A DNA stretch of 6,392 bases, taken from positions 1-6,392 of the forward strand of contig JAADFT010000129.1 of the NCBI GenBank assembly GCA_013152765.1, in the 5' to 3' direction. Positions 1-6,166 of the stretch are shown in pieces. Every line of letters starts with the position of its first letter. Positions within the stretch are counted from its first letter, which is position 1. This DNA comes from Calditrichota bacterium (GTDB taxonomy: Bacteria > Zhuqueibacterota > Zhuqueibacteria > Oleimicrobiales > Geothermoviventaceae). The position numbers and the translations under genes are program-made. Below the pieces are notes generated by a model. That model saw nothing but the letters and a program-made list of their open reading frames with translations, searched no databases and was not told the origin of the DNA.

Positions 1-953
1 CGCTGGACAGTCAGCGGACTGAAAATCCGCACCCCGTTCAGTTCGCCGCCGTTCAGCAGCATACGGGCAAACTTGAGCAGATCGTCGGCGGTGGAGAAAA
101 GGCCGGCGTTGCCGGACACACCACCCTGCAGGCGCGCAAGAGGATCGTGCACCTGCCCTACAAGAGGCTCGCCGTCGACTACTTCCGTAGGCACCAAGCG
201 GTCGCGCAGTTCAGGGCCGGGCAGGTAGCCCGTGTCGTGCATGCCCAAAGGTTCGAACAAGTGCTGCTTCGCAAACTCGTTGATCGGCTGACCCGACACC
301 TTCTTCACAATTGCAGCCAGGGTAATGTAACCGAGGCAACTGTAGTGGAATTCCACGCCAGGCGGAGCGATTTTGGGCAGCCTGGCGATGTAAGCCACAA
401 GACTGTCCGTGTCGCAGGGGCGACCGAGCAGTGCGGCTGCGGTGTCGGCGTTGGTGTACGGGGGCAAGCCAGAAGTGTGCGTCAGAAGGTGGTAGATGCG
501 CGCATCTTCGGCCACACGTCCGGAGTCGTCGACGAAGGGCACGAAACCCGGGACGTAGTCCTTCACGGGATCCAGGAGACGGATCTTGCCCTGCTCGACA
601 AGCAACATGACGCTGGATGCTGTGGCTACCGGCTTTGTAATCGAAGCGAGGTCAAAAACAGCGTCGACTCGCATTGGCCGCTTCACAGGTACAAGCTGCA
701 TGTAGCCGTAAGCCTTGCGTAGCAGCACGTGTCCGTCCCGCGCCACCAGAAGCACAGCGCCGGGAATCTCGCCCTTGTCGATCGCCTCCTGGATCGGCTC
801 GTCCACTCGTTGCAGTCGTTCCATTGAGATTCCGAAACGCGTCTCTCCTCCCCGGACTGAGCCAGTTCTGGTAATCGTCACGCTCGAGCTACAACCCACC
901 AGTGCAAGTGCAACGCCCACAAGAGGAATCCACAACGTGACAGCTGTTCTCAT
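1..953 (-). CDS. Lipoprotein serine hydrolase, beta-lactamase/class C (PF00144) family, 3' end outside the window
   Basis: This reading frame was translated by hand from ATG at 953 and runs open for 317 codons to base 3, so the C-terminus is missing. Residues 1-21 form a lipoprotein signal: a short basic start, a hydrophobic stretch, then LVGC with Cys21 as the lipidation site, followed by serines. The mature part fits the AmpC/esterase/DD-peptidase-like family: SITK at 104-107 gives the nucleophile Ser104 and general-base Lys107, HLLTHTSGLP lies at 155-164, the Tyr motif is YSC at 204-206 (classical class C enzymes have YxN), and GNAGLFSTADDL at 281-292 is typical of the family. The third motif (KTG or HTG) would lie beyond the edge. 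Expected location is the periplasmic face of a membrane. The substrate cannot be told: family members cleave beta-lactams, peptides or esters. Only a weak GGGTGG precedes the start. It follows deoA by 136 bases, with no obvious functional link. Confidence 0.9.
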   Translation of the reverse strand, partial: MRTAVTLWIPLVGVALALVGCSSSVTITRTGSVRGGETRFGISMERLQRVDEPIQEAIDKGEIPGAVLLVARDGHVLLRKAYGYMQLVPVKRPMRVDAVFDLASITKPVATASSVMLLVEQGKIRLLDPVKDYVPGFVPFVDDSGRVAEDARIYHLLTHTSGLPPYTNADTAAALLGRPCDTDSLVAYIARLPKIAPPGVEFHYSCLGYITLAAIVKKVSGQPINEFAKQHLFEPLGMHDTGYLPGPELRDRLVPTEVVDGEPLVGQVHDPLARLQGGVSGNAGLFSTADDLLKFARMLLNGGELNGVRIFSPLTVQ

Positions 954-1089
954 CACAAGCCACCCGTTCGCGCGTCGTTTCACCGTCTCGGGAAATAAGT
1001 TCAGACAAAAATCCCACACACCGGAGCGTCAGCACGCTGCCACCACCGAACGCTTCCGACCCCACGTTGCGCTTCGTCGTCAGAGTCGA

Positions 1090-2406
1090 TCAGTCGCCTG
1101 GCCTCATTTCGCCCAGAACCAGCTCGCGCGCCGTCGGGGGTTCGTCGGCAAACTCGTAGGCCGCCAACACCATTTTCTCCGCTACCGGCAACGCGTCTTC
1201 TCTTTGCGAAGTCTGCAACACTGCCACGGGCTCGCCAGCCTGCACCGCTTCGCCCGCGATCTTCAGCAGCCGAACGCCAGCCAGCGGATCCACCACGTCC
1301 TCGATTTGCTTTCGTCCGGCACCAAGCTCAAGGGCAGCCACTCCCACACCGAGAGCGTCCACACGACGCACGCTCCCGGAACGAGGTGCTTTTACCTCGA
1401 GCTGGTACTTCGGCCTGGGGTAGCGGCTGGGGTTTTCCAGGACGGCCGTGTCGCCGCCCTGAGCCCGGACCATCTCCAGAAACTTCCGCCAGGCGCTGCC
1501 GTCGCGCAGGCTTCGTTCGGCCTGTTCCCTCGCCGAACTCACGTCCGAGGCAAGGCCCGTCAGCGTGAGCATCCGCGCAGTCAGCTCCAGGGTCACTTCC
1601 ACCACGTCCGCTGGCCCACCGCCGCGCAACACCTCGACGCTTTCCTCGACCTCCACCCAGTTGCCCACGGTCCGACCGAGCGGTTGCGACATGTCGGTCA
1701 ACAACGCGACCGCGCTGAGTCCCAGTTTTTCCGCCACGGTTAGCAAGCTGCGTGCCAGCGCGCGCGCCCCGTCGCTGTCTTTGAAAAATGCCCCGCTACC
1801 CACCTTCACATCCAGCACCAGCGCCTGGATTCCCTCAGCGGTCTTCTTGCTGAGAATGCTGCCCGTGACCAGAGGCACCGAGGCTACCGTAGCCGTGGCA
1901 TCACGAAGAGCATAAAGTTTTTTGTCCGCCGGAACCATTTCCGCAGTTTGGCCCGTGATCGCCACACCGATTTCCCTCACCTGCCGCTGAAACTCCTCGA
2001 GCGACAGGTCGGTGCGGTAACCGGGAATGGCTTCCAGCTTGTCCAGGGTTCCTCCGCTGTGTTCGAGGGATCGGCCAGACATCATGGGCACGGCCGCACC
2101 GCAAACAGCCGCCAAAGGCGCAAGAATCAGAGAAATCTTGTCGCCCACGCCACCTGTGCTGTGCTTGTCCACGGTGGGACGATCGAGATCGTCGAAGCGG
2201 GCGCGCCGGCCCGAAGCAATCATTCGAGAAGTCAGAGCGAACGTCTCCGCGGGTGTCATGCCATTCAGGTAGACGGCCATGAGGAACGCGGCCATCTGGT
2301 AGTCTGGCACGTCACCAGCCACGTAACGGCTGATCAAAAAGTCGATTTCGTCAGTCGATAGCTCCTGCTTGTCGCGTTTTTTCGCCAGAATTGAGCGTGC
2401 GTCCAC
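1090..2406 (-). CDS. deoA: Thymidine phosphorylase
   Basis: The 438-residue product matches the usual length of the family (about 430-440). It catalyses thymidine + phosphate to thymine + 2-deoxy-D-ribose-1-phosphate in the cytoplasm. The helical and phosphate-binding parts show VDKHSTGGVGDK at 79-90 (Lys81, His82, Ser83) with Ser92 following, and the family signature SGRSLEHSGGTLDKLE at 110-125. The base-binding set YALRD (Tyr165, Arg168), Ser183 and Lys187 lines up with Arg171, Ser186 and Lys190 of the E. coli enzyme at a constant offset of three. Residues from about 335 form the C-terminal PYNP domain. At residue 108 it has Met, as in E. coli thymidine phosphorylase (Met111), where Bacillus pyrimidine-nucleoside phosphorylase has Lys; this favours deoA over pdp, recalled from structural literature and not tested here. 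The signature is slightly unusual: SGRSLEHSGG in place of the common SGRGLGHTGG. The start is GTG, chosen because GGAG lies five bases upstream. Confidence 0.95.
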   Translation of the reverse strand: MDARSILAKKRDKQELSTDEIDFLISRYVAGDVPDYQMAAFLMAVYLNGMTPAETFALTSRMIASGRRARFDDLDRPTVDKHSTGGVGDKISLILAPLAAVCGAAVPMMSGRSLEHSGGTLDKLEAIPGYRTDLSLEEFQRQVREIGVAITGQTAEMVPADKKLYALRDATATVASVPLVTGSILSKKTAEGIQALVLDVKVGSGAFFKDSDGARALARSLLTVAEKLGLSAVALLTDMSQPLGRTVGNWVEVEESVEVLRGGGPADVVEVTLELTARMLTLTGLASDVSSAREQAERSLRDGSAWRKFLEMVRAQGGDTAVLENPSRYPRPKYQLEVKAPRSGSVRRVDALGVGVAALELGAGRKQIEDVVDPLAGVRLLKIAGEAVQAGEPVAVLQTSQREDALPVAEKMVLAAYEFADEPPTARELVLGEMRPGD

Positions 2407-2411
2407 AGTGT

Positions 2412-2415
2412 CTCC
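2412..2415 (-). promoter_or_regulatory. Ribosome binding site fixing the GTG start of deoA
   Basis: GGAG sits five bases before the GTG codon at 2406. The nearest ATG (2417-2415) overlaps this GGAG and is in another frame, so GTG is the supported start. Confidence 0.7.
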
Positions 2416-2689
2416 ATGCTAAGTCCGTAGCTTCAGCGACTCCCGAGGTTCACCCCCGACGGCACAACGTTGCGGCAATTCCCGCAGCAGGTCTAACCTA
2501 CCACGTCATTTTTGCCTGAACAGCGTAAAGCAAAAGAGAGTGCCTTTTTGCCCAGGCTCAAATCCCCGAGCTATTTTCTTGCGGGAAATCTCACCGGAAT
2601 ACCAGCCGGTGTTCCGCCAGCACGAGCCGGGCAAACCGCACGAAACGGTCCGGTTCCACCCGTTGAAGCTCGTTGAGCCCCAGAATTCC

Positions 2690-2849
2690 AGCCCTTTGGG
2701 TACTTTGCGTTCGTCACCCCTTCGGGGCTGATCAGTGCTGGATTTCAGTAACCACCGGTTCCCACAAAGGCTTCCGACGGCCTTCGCCCGATGCTTTGCG
2801 TCGCTACGGTTTGACGTCCCTTTTTCGCAGGCCTGCCGACCTCGCAGGA
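2690..2849. repeat. Possible degenerate dispersed palindromic repeat
   Basis: This stretch holds closely spaced inverted repeats: CCCC/GGGG around TTC at 2717-2727, AAGGC/GCCTT at 2767-2771 and 2780-2784, the perfect palindrome GCAGGCCTGC at 2827-2836, and CCTGC/GCAGG at 2832-2836 and 2844-2848. The style, with CCCCTTCGGGGC followed by ACCGGTTCCCAC and a second palindrome, resembles the intergenic repeats that recur many times in several environmental bacterial genomes. Only one copy is present in this window, so repeat status is inferred from texture alone. It could equally be ordinary intergenic sequence or a remnant of something else. Confidence 0.3.
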
Positions 2850-3539
2850 CTAAAAGCTCTCCGCCGTCACGATCGCCACGCCGGAACTTGTTCCGATCCG
2901 GTTCGCGCCGGCGCGAATCATGGCCAGAGCCGTTGCGGCGTCGCGGATTCCACCTGCCGCCTTGACGCCCAATTGTGGGCCAACGGTCTCCCGCATCAGG
3001 CGCACATCCTCCACGGTGGCGCCAGCTTTGTTAAACCCGGTCGACGTCTTCACGTAATCTGCCCCGGCCTCTTTGGCAAGCAAACAGGCGCGGCGCTTTT
3101 CTTCGTCGGTGAGCAAACAGGTTTCGATGATTACCTTCAAAATGGCCTTCCCGCCCAAAACATTCGCGACACGCGCGATTTCCTTGCGGACGTCGTCGTC
3201 CAGTCCTGCTTTCAAAAAACCCACGTTGATGACCATGTCGATTTCGTCGGCGCCGTCGCGCAGTGCCGTCTTGGCCTCGAACACCTTCTGGTCTCCGTTG
3301 GTCGCCCCCAGAGGGAAACCGACCACGGTTCCGACGTGAACACCGCTTCCCGCCAGGTTCCGTTTGCAAAGAGAAACGTAACACGGATTCACGCAAACGC
3401 TGGCAAAATGGTGCTGGCGGGCTTCCGCACACAGACGTTCGATGTCCGCAGGTGTAGCCTCGGGCTTCAGGTTGGTGTGATCGATGTAGCGGGCCAGGTC
3501 AGCCGGTTTCCGAATGGCATCAGCGGCAAATGATTTCAT
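2850..3539 (-). CDS. deoC: Deoxyribose-phosphate aldolase
   Basis: The 229-residue product is a class I (Schiff-base) aldolase with a TIM-barrel fold. It cleaves 2-deoxy-D-ribose-5-phosphate into glyceraldehyde-3-phosphate and acetaldehyde in the cytoplasm, the last step of deoxynucleoside breakdown. Family landmarks appear in order: IDHTNLKP at 19-26, VGFPLGAT at 73-80, DEIDMVIN at 98-105 with catalytic Asp101, Lys135 in ILKVIIET, the Schiff-base Lys164 in YVKTSTGF at 162-169, and Lys193 in VKAAGGI at 192-198. The length falls in the short form of the family (about 220-260). The frame stays open for 47 codons upstream, to 3680, but the ATG at 3539 is preferred: GGGAG lies five bases before it, the extension lacks family similarity, and the family motifs begin about 19 residues into the shorter form. 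The gene lies 193 bases after the mutase and 443 bases before deoA. Confidence 0.96.
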   Translation of the reverse strand: MKSFAADAIRKPADLARYIDHTNLKPEATPADIERLCAEARQHHFASVCVNPCYVSLCKRNLAGSGVHVGTVVGFPLGATNGDQKVFEAKTALRDGADEIDMVINVGFLKAGLDDDVRKEIARVANVLGGKAILKVIIETCLLTDEEKRRACLLAKEAGADYVKTSTGFNKAGATVEDVRLMRETVGPQLGVKAAGGIRDAATALAMIRAGANRIGTSSGVAIVTAESF

Positions 3540-3544
3540 GAACG

Positions 3545-3549
3545 CTCCC
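3545..3549 (-). promoter_or_regulatory. Ribosome binding site of deoC
   Basis: GGGAG lies five bases before the ATG at 3539 and decides this start against the open upstream extension. The sequence CGGGAG at 3545-3550 also repeats the outer arm of the nearby hairpin and could pair with its inner arm. Confidence 0.75.
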
Positions 3550-3567
3550 GTACTGGTCCGCAACCCT

Positions 3568-3590
3568 GCGGGAGTCCCCTGCGCTCCCGC
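3568..3590 (-). promoter_or_regulatory. Hairpin in the deoC leader
   Basis: GCGGGAG and CTCCCGC form a perfect seven-base-pair GC-rich stem around a nine-base loop, ending 28 bases before the deoC start codon. No T-run follows, so it is not a standard intrinsic terminator. On the minus-strand transcript the second arm could instead pair over six bases with CGGGAG of the deoC ribosome binding site. The inverted repeat is directly visible; a regulatory role is inferred. Confidence 0.4.
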
Positions 3591-3732
3591 TGTCCCTTGT
3601 TCGTCCCTGCTCCAAAGTCCCAGCGAAATCCTGCGACTGAGATTCTGCCTCGCCCCTCCGTGGAACCAGGCTCTCCCCACAACCCTTGAAGCGGCCGCCT
3701 CTTCGAGCTCCGAAAGAGTTGAACCAAACCAC

Positions 3733-5103
3733 CTACGCCCCGGATTCAGACACCTCCTTCAAGAGCTCCCGCAGAATCCGAAGATGTTCGTCCGCGAGAC
3801 GGCGCGCTCGTTCAGGCGTGGGTGCCTCAGCCATCACTCGAATGATCGGTTCCGTGTTCGACGGCCTTACCTGGACCCAGGCATCGTCGAGCAGAACCTT
3901 GACGCCGTCGGTCAGGTCCACCTTTGCGCGCCCCAGCTTTTCCTTGTAGCGCTGCACAATCTCCACTGCCGAAGCAGAACCCACCTCAATTCGGTCTTTC
4001 ACCATGAAGTACTGGGGGAGACTGCTGTGCCACCGTGAAATGGGCTCTTCTTTTTCGAGAAGCCCTTGGAGAATCAGGGCAAGCCCCACGGGTGCATCGC
4101 GACCAAGGTGAACGTCGGGCAGGATCACCCCGCCGTTGCCTTCCCCAGCGATGGTTGCGCCGACCTCGCGCGCCTTCTTCGCCACGTGAATTTCGCCAAC
4201 CTTGGTGCGAACAACCGTCGAGTTGTAGCGTGCTGCCAGATCGTCGATGGCTCGTGTTGTGGAGGCATTCACCACAACTGTGCCGGGACGCTTGGAAAGA
4301 ATGAAATCCGCCGCCAGAGCAAGGGTGTACTCTTCTCCAAGTGGACGTCCCGTCTCGTCGACCAGCGCAAGCCGGTCCACGTCGGGGTCCACCGCCAGAC
4401 CAAAATCCGCGCCGAAAGCCTTTACCGCTTCGCCTAACTCGCCAAGGTACTCAGGCAGCGGTTCCGGTTTGCGCGGGAAAAGTCCGTTTGCTTCTTCGTG
4501 CAGAATCTTGAATTCGCAGCCGAGGCGGTCGAGCAAGTACGGCAGGATCACCCCACCAGCGCCGTGCACGCAATCCGCCACCACACGAAACCGACGCTTC
4601 CGAATTGCCCCGACGTTCAGGAAACGCAGGTTCAGAATTTCAGCAACGTGCTCCTTAATGGCTCCGGCGTAGTGGGAGAGCTTTCCAATCCCATCCCACC
4701 TGGCGAACCGAAAATCGCCCGCCTCCATCCGCCGCATCACCTCGGCGCCCTGCTCCTCGTCGAGAAAAAGTCCGTCCGGAGCAAGCAGCTTCAAAGCGTT
4801 CCACTCGATTGGATTGTGGCTCGCCGTGATGATGATGCCGCCGTCTCCGTGACGCTCCGTGGCAATTTCAGTCGTCGGCGTGGGACAAATACCCAGGTCC
4901 ACCACATCGCAGCCGACAGCCATCAAACCGGAAATGACTGCGCCCCGCAACATTTCGCCCGTCACGCGCGAGTCGCGGCCGAGAATCACTTTGCCCCCGC
5001 CCAACCAGCTCCCGTACGCCTGCGCCACGCGCAGCACAAGTTCCGGCGTGAGCCCGTCACCAACCACACCGCGAATTCCCGAAACCGACACCAGAAGTGG
5101 CAT
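3733..5103 (-). CDS. Alpha-D-phosphohexomutase family enzyme (phosphoglucosamine/phosphomannomutase type), candidate phosphopentomutase
   Basis: The 456-residue protein has the full four-domain layout of the family. SGIRG is at 8-12; the phosphoserine loop TASHNP is at 93-98, with Ser95 as the phosphorylated residue; the metal loop DPDVDR is at 239-244, with Asp239, Asp241 and Asp243; the sugar-specificity loop GEGNGG is at 320-325; and the phosphate-binding loop RPSNTEP is at 413-419. All catalytic residues are present, so it should move a phosphate between C1 and the distal carbon of a sugar. The GEGNGG loop differs from GEQSGH of standard bacterial GlmM and from GEMSGH of PMM/PGM; it resembles archaeal-type GlmM relatives. 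Because the gene leads a deoC-deoA cluster lacking deoB, conversion of deoxyribose-1-phosphate to deoxyribose-5-phosphate is a reasonable prediction. A GlmM or PMM/PGM role is the main alternative. The ATG start is supported by an AAAGGAG six bases upstream. Confidence 0.93.
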   Translation of the reverse strand: MPLLVSVSGIRGVVGDGLTPELVLRVAQAYGSWLGGGKVILGRDSRVTGEMLRGAVISGLMAVGCDVVDLGICPTPTTEIATERHGDGGIIITASHNPIEWNALKLLAPDGLFLDEEQGAEVMRRMEAGDFRFARWDGIGKLSHYAGAIKEHVAEILNLRFLNVGAIRKRRFRVVADCVHGAGGVILPYLLDRLGCEFKILHEEANGLFPRKPEPLPEYLGELGEAVKAFGADFGLAVDPDVDRLALVDETGRPLGEEYTLALAADFILSKRPGTVVVNASTTRAIDDLAARYNSTVVRTKVGEIHVAKKAREVGATIAGEGNGGVILPDVHLGRDAPVGLALILQGLLEKEEPISRWHSSLPQYFMVKDRIEVGSASAVEIVQRYKEKLGRAKVDLTDGVKVLLDDAWVQVRPSNTEPIIRVMAEAPTPERARRLADEHLRILRELLKEVSESGA

Positions 5104-5109
5104 GCCTAA

Positions 5110-5115
5110 CTCCTT
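5110..5115 (-). promoter_or_regulatory. Strong ribosome binding site of the mutase gene
   Basis: AAGGAG, preceded by further A residues, lies six bases before the ATG at 5103. It is the strongest such site in the window and supports this start. Confidence 0.75.
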
Positions 5116-5148
5116 TTTTGTCCCCTCGTCTGTTGTGAGACGCAGATC

Positions 5149-5177
5149 AAGTTACCAAATGTCGACTACAGATGCAA
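5149..5177 (-). promoter_or_regulatory. Candidate sigma-70-type promoter for the mutase-deoC-deoA cluster
   Basis: On the minus strand TTGCAT (5172-5177) and TAACTT (5149-5154) are separated by exactly 17 bases, about 45 bases before the mutase start codon. The -35 box matches four of six consensus bases but the -10 box only three, so the case rests mainly on spacing and position. Confidence 0.3.
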
Positions 5178-5424
5178 AGCAAAATTGGGAAGACCGCTGT
5201 CGCAGGCCGCGGAACGCTGGTTTCTGGTCCGAAGAAGCCGAGGACCTGAGTGCCACTCATCTAAACGAACCGTGAACACAACGAGAATGCCGCCACCGCG
5301 AGCCCCCTTGCTCCCACGTGGAAACCAAAGCGGCCGGTCCACGTACAAGCAAGTGTCGTGTTTCGCGCCGTGGTTTTCTCGTCCGGTTGGGGGAATCCGC
5401 AATCTGGAGGGCCTGATCAACTGT

Positions 5425-5428
5425 GAGG
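5425..5428 (+). promoter_or_regulatory. Ribosome binding site of the membrane protein gene
   Basis: GAGG lies seven bases before the ATG at 5436 and supports that start codon. Confidence 0.6.
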
Positions 5429-5435
5429 GTTCAAA

Positions 5436-6143
5436 ATGTCCACTAACAAGAAAACCAGCCTCTGGGCCGGGGTAACACTGGTTGTGGTGGGGCTTCTGGC
5501 CTTAGTGCACAATCTCTGGCCCTGGTGGTTCAACGAAACGTTCCTCTGGGCCGTGGCGATGACCGTGGTGGCGGTCGGCCTCTTCGTGACCTACCACCAG
5601 CGTAGGCAGGGCGTTTTCCTCGTCTTCGCGTGGGGCTTGCTCGGACTGGCAGGGACACTGTTTTTCAACGCCTACGGAGACCCCCTTGCGGAGGTTTCAG
5701 GGGCTTTGTTTGTGCTCGGCTGGGCTTTGGGATTCCTGGCCCTGCACCTTCGTCAGCCTGAGAACTGGTGGCCAGCGCTGGTGGGCGGAACGCTTTTCGT
5801 CATCGCTGCCCTTGTGGCGTTAGCGGGGCTCGACCTGCTCTACACCTACCAGCGGCGCTTCGTGTTTTTCTTCGGGATGGCCTTGGTGTTCGGCTACCTC
5901 TACCTCGGTGTCGAAACGGGCCGAAATCGCTGGCCCGGAGTGCTTGCCTTGCTGTCCCTCGTTCTTGCCGTGCTTTCTCTGCTGATCCACTGGGTACCGG
6001 ACCTGCAGGACTACGTCGCACCCGTTCTTCTGATCCTCTTCGGAATTTGGCTTACCGTACGCGGCCTGAGAGCGTCCGGCAGCCGGACAGAAGTACATGC
6101 GTCAGAGGACTCAGCCGCGACGGATGACGAGAGCGAGAGCTGA
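5436..6143 (+). CDS. Polytopic membrane protein with eight predicted helices, function unknown
   Basis: The 235-residue product is strongly hydrophobic. By eye, membrane segments fall at about 8-26, 35-53, 59-79, 85-104, 112-131, 142-159, 166-186 and 191-209. Short loops carry Trp and basic residues (WPWW at 28-31, HQRRQ at 54-58, YQRR at 138-141, GRNR at 162-165), and a hydrophilic acidic tail rich in Asp, Glu and Ser runs from 211 to the end. The first and last helices, each a run of aliphatic residues with a Gly-rich centre, recall the LiaI/LiaF-type transmembrane region (DUF5668) found in envelope-stress and membrane-sensing proteins, but I see no diagnostic motif, so this is only a resemblance. 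No signal peptide other than the first helix is apparent. With an even helix number and a basic N-terminus, both ends are probably cytoplasmic. It is transcribed away from the deo cluster, and no shared role is evident. Confidence 0.88.
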   Translation: MSTNKKTSLWAGVTLVVVGLLALVHNLWPWWFNETFLWAVAMTVVAVGLFVTYHQRRQGVFLVFAWGLLGLAGTLFFNAYGDPLAEVSGALFVLGWALGFLALHLRQPENWWPALVGGTLFVIAALVALAGLDLLYTYQRRFVFFFGMALVFGYLYLGVETGRNRWPGVLALLSLVLAVLSLLIHWVPDLQDYVAPVLLILFGIWLTVRGLRASGSRTEVHASEDSAATDDESES

Positions 6144-6166
6144 GCAGCCCGAGCCGGACTGTGGAC

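Larger units (their letters stand above)
2407..2849. other. 443-base intergenic region between deoC and deoA, no supported gene
   Basis: No reading frame here has a ribosome binding site together with protein-like composition. The half nearest deoA (2407-2560) holds a small inverted repeat, TGCGG at 2471-2475 and CCGCA at 2482-2486 with a six-base loop, and is a plausible place for a separate deoA promoter, although I see no convincing -35/-10 pair. The half nearest deoC (about 2690-2849) is rich in short palindromes and looks different in texture, and is listed separately as a possible repeat. No T-run terminator follows deoC on the minus strand. Confidence 0.6.
5104..5435. other. 332-base divergent intergenic region
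   Basis: This lies between the 5' ends of the mutase gene (minus) and the membrane protein gene (plus), so it should carry promoters for both directions. Visible elements are the mutase ribosome binding site and candidate promoter at the left, and an eight-base palindrome CCACGTGG at 5314-5321 with a second CCACGT 25 bases further on (5339-5344), which could be operator half-sites. No coding sequence is supported: a 38-codon plus-strand frame from 5159 and an 84-codon minus-strand frame from 5420 lack good start signals. Confidence 0.6.

Noticed and set aside
147..1743. Long plus-strand reading frames of 191 and 342 codons
   Set aside because: They are antisense to the serine hydrolase and deoA genes, whose translations carry complete family motifs; the plus-strand products are Arg/His-rich with no recognisable domain.
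2826..2848. Intrinsic terminator after deoC
   Set aside because: The palindromes here are followed on the minus strand by an A-run, not a T-run, so they do not fit a rho-independent terminator for deoC.
2673..3533. 286-codon plus-strand frame
   Set aside because: It is antisense to deoC over most of its length and results from the codon bias of that gene.
3540..3680. 47-codon N-terminal extension of deoC
   Set aside because: The frame is open, but a good ribosome binding site sits right before the internal ATG and the extension has no family similarity. All three minus-strand frames are open here, so openness is weak evidence.
5159..5275. 38-codon plus-strand small protein in the divergent region
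   Set aside because: No Shine-Dalgarno-like sequence precedes the ATG and the composition is not distinctive.
5166..5420. 84-codon minus-strand frame upstream of the mutase
   Set aside because: It would start at TTG without a clear ribosome binding site, would cover both possible promoter regions, and its Arg/Pro/Gly-rich product looks non-coding.
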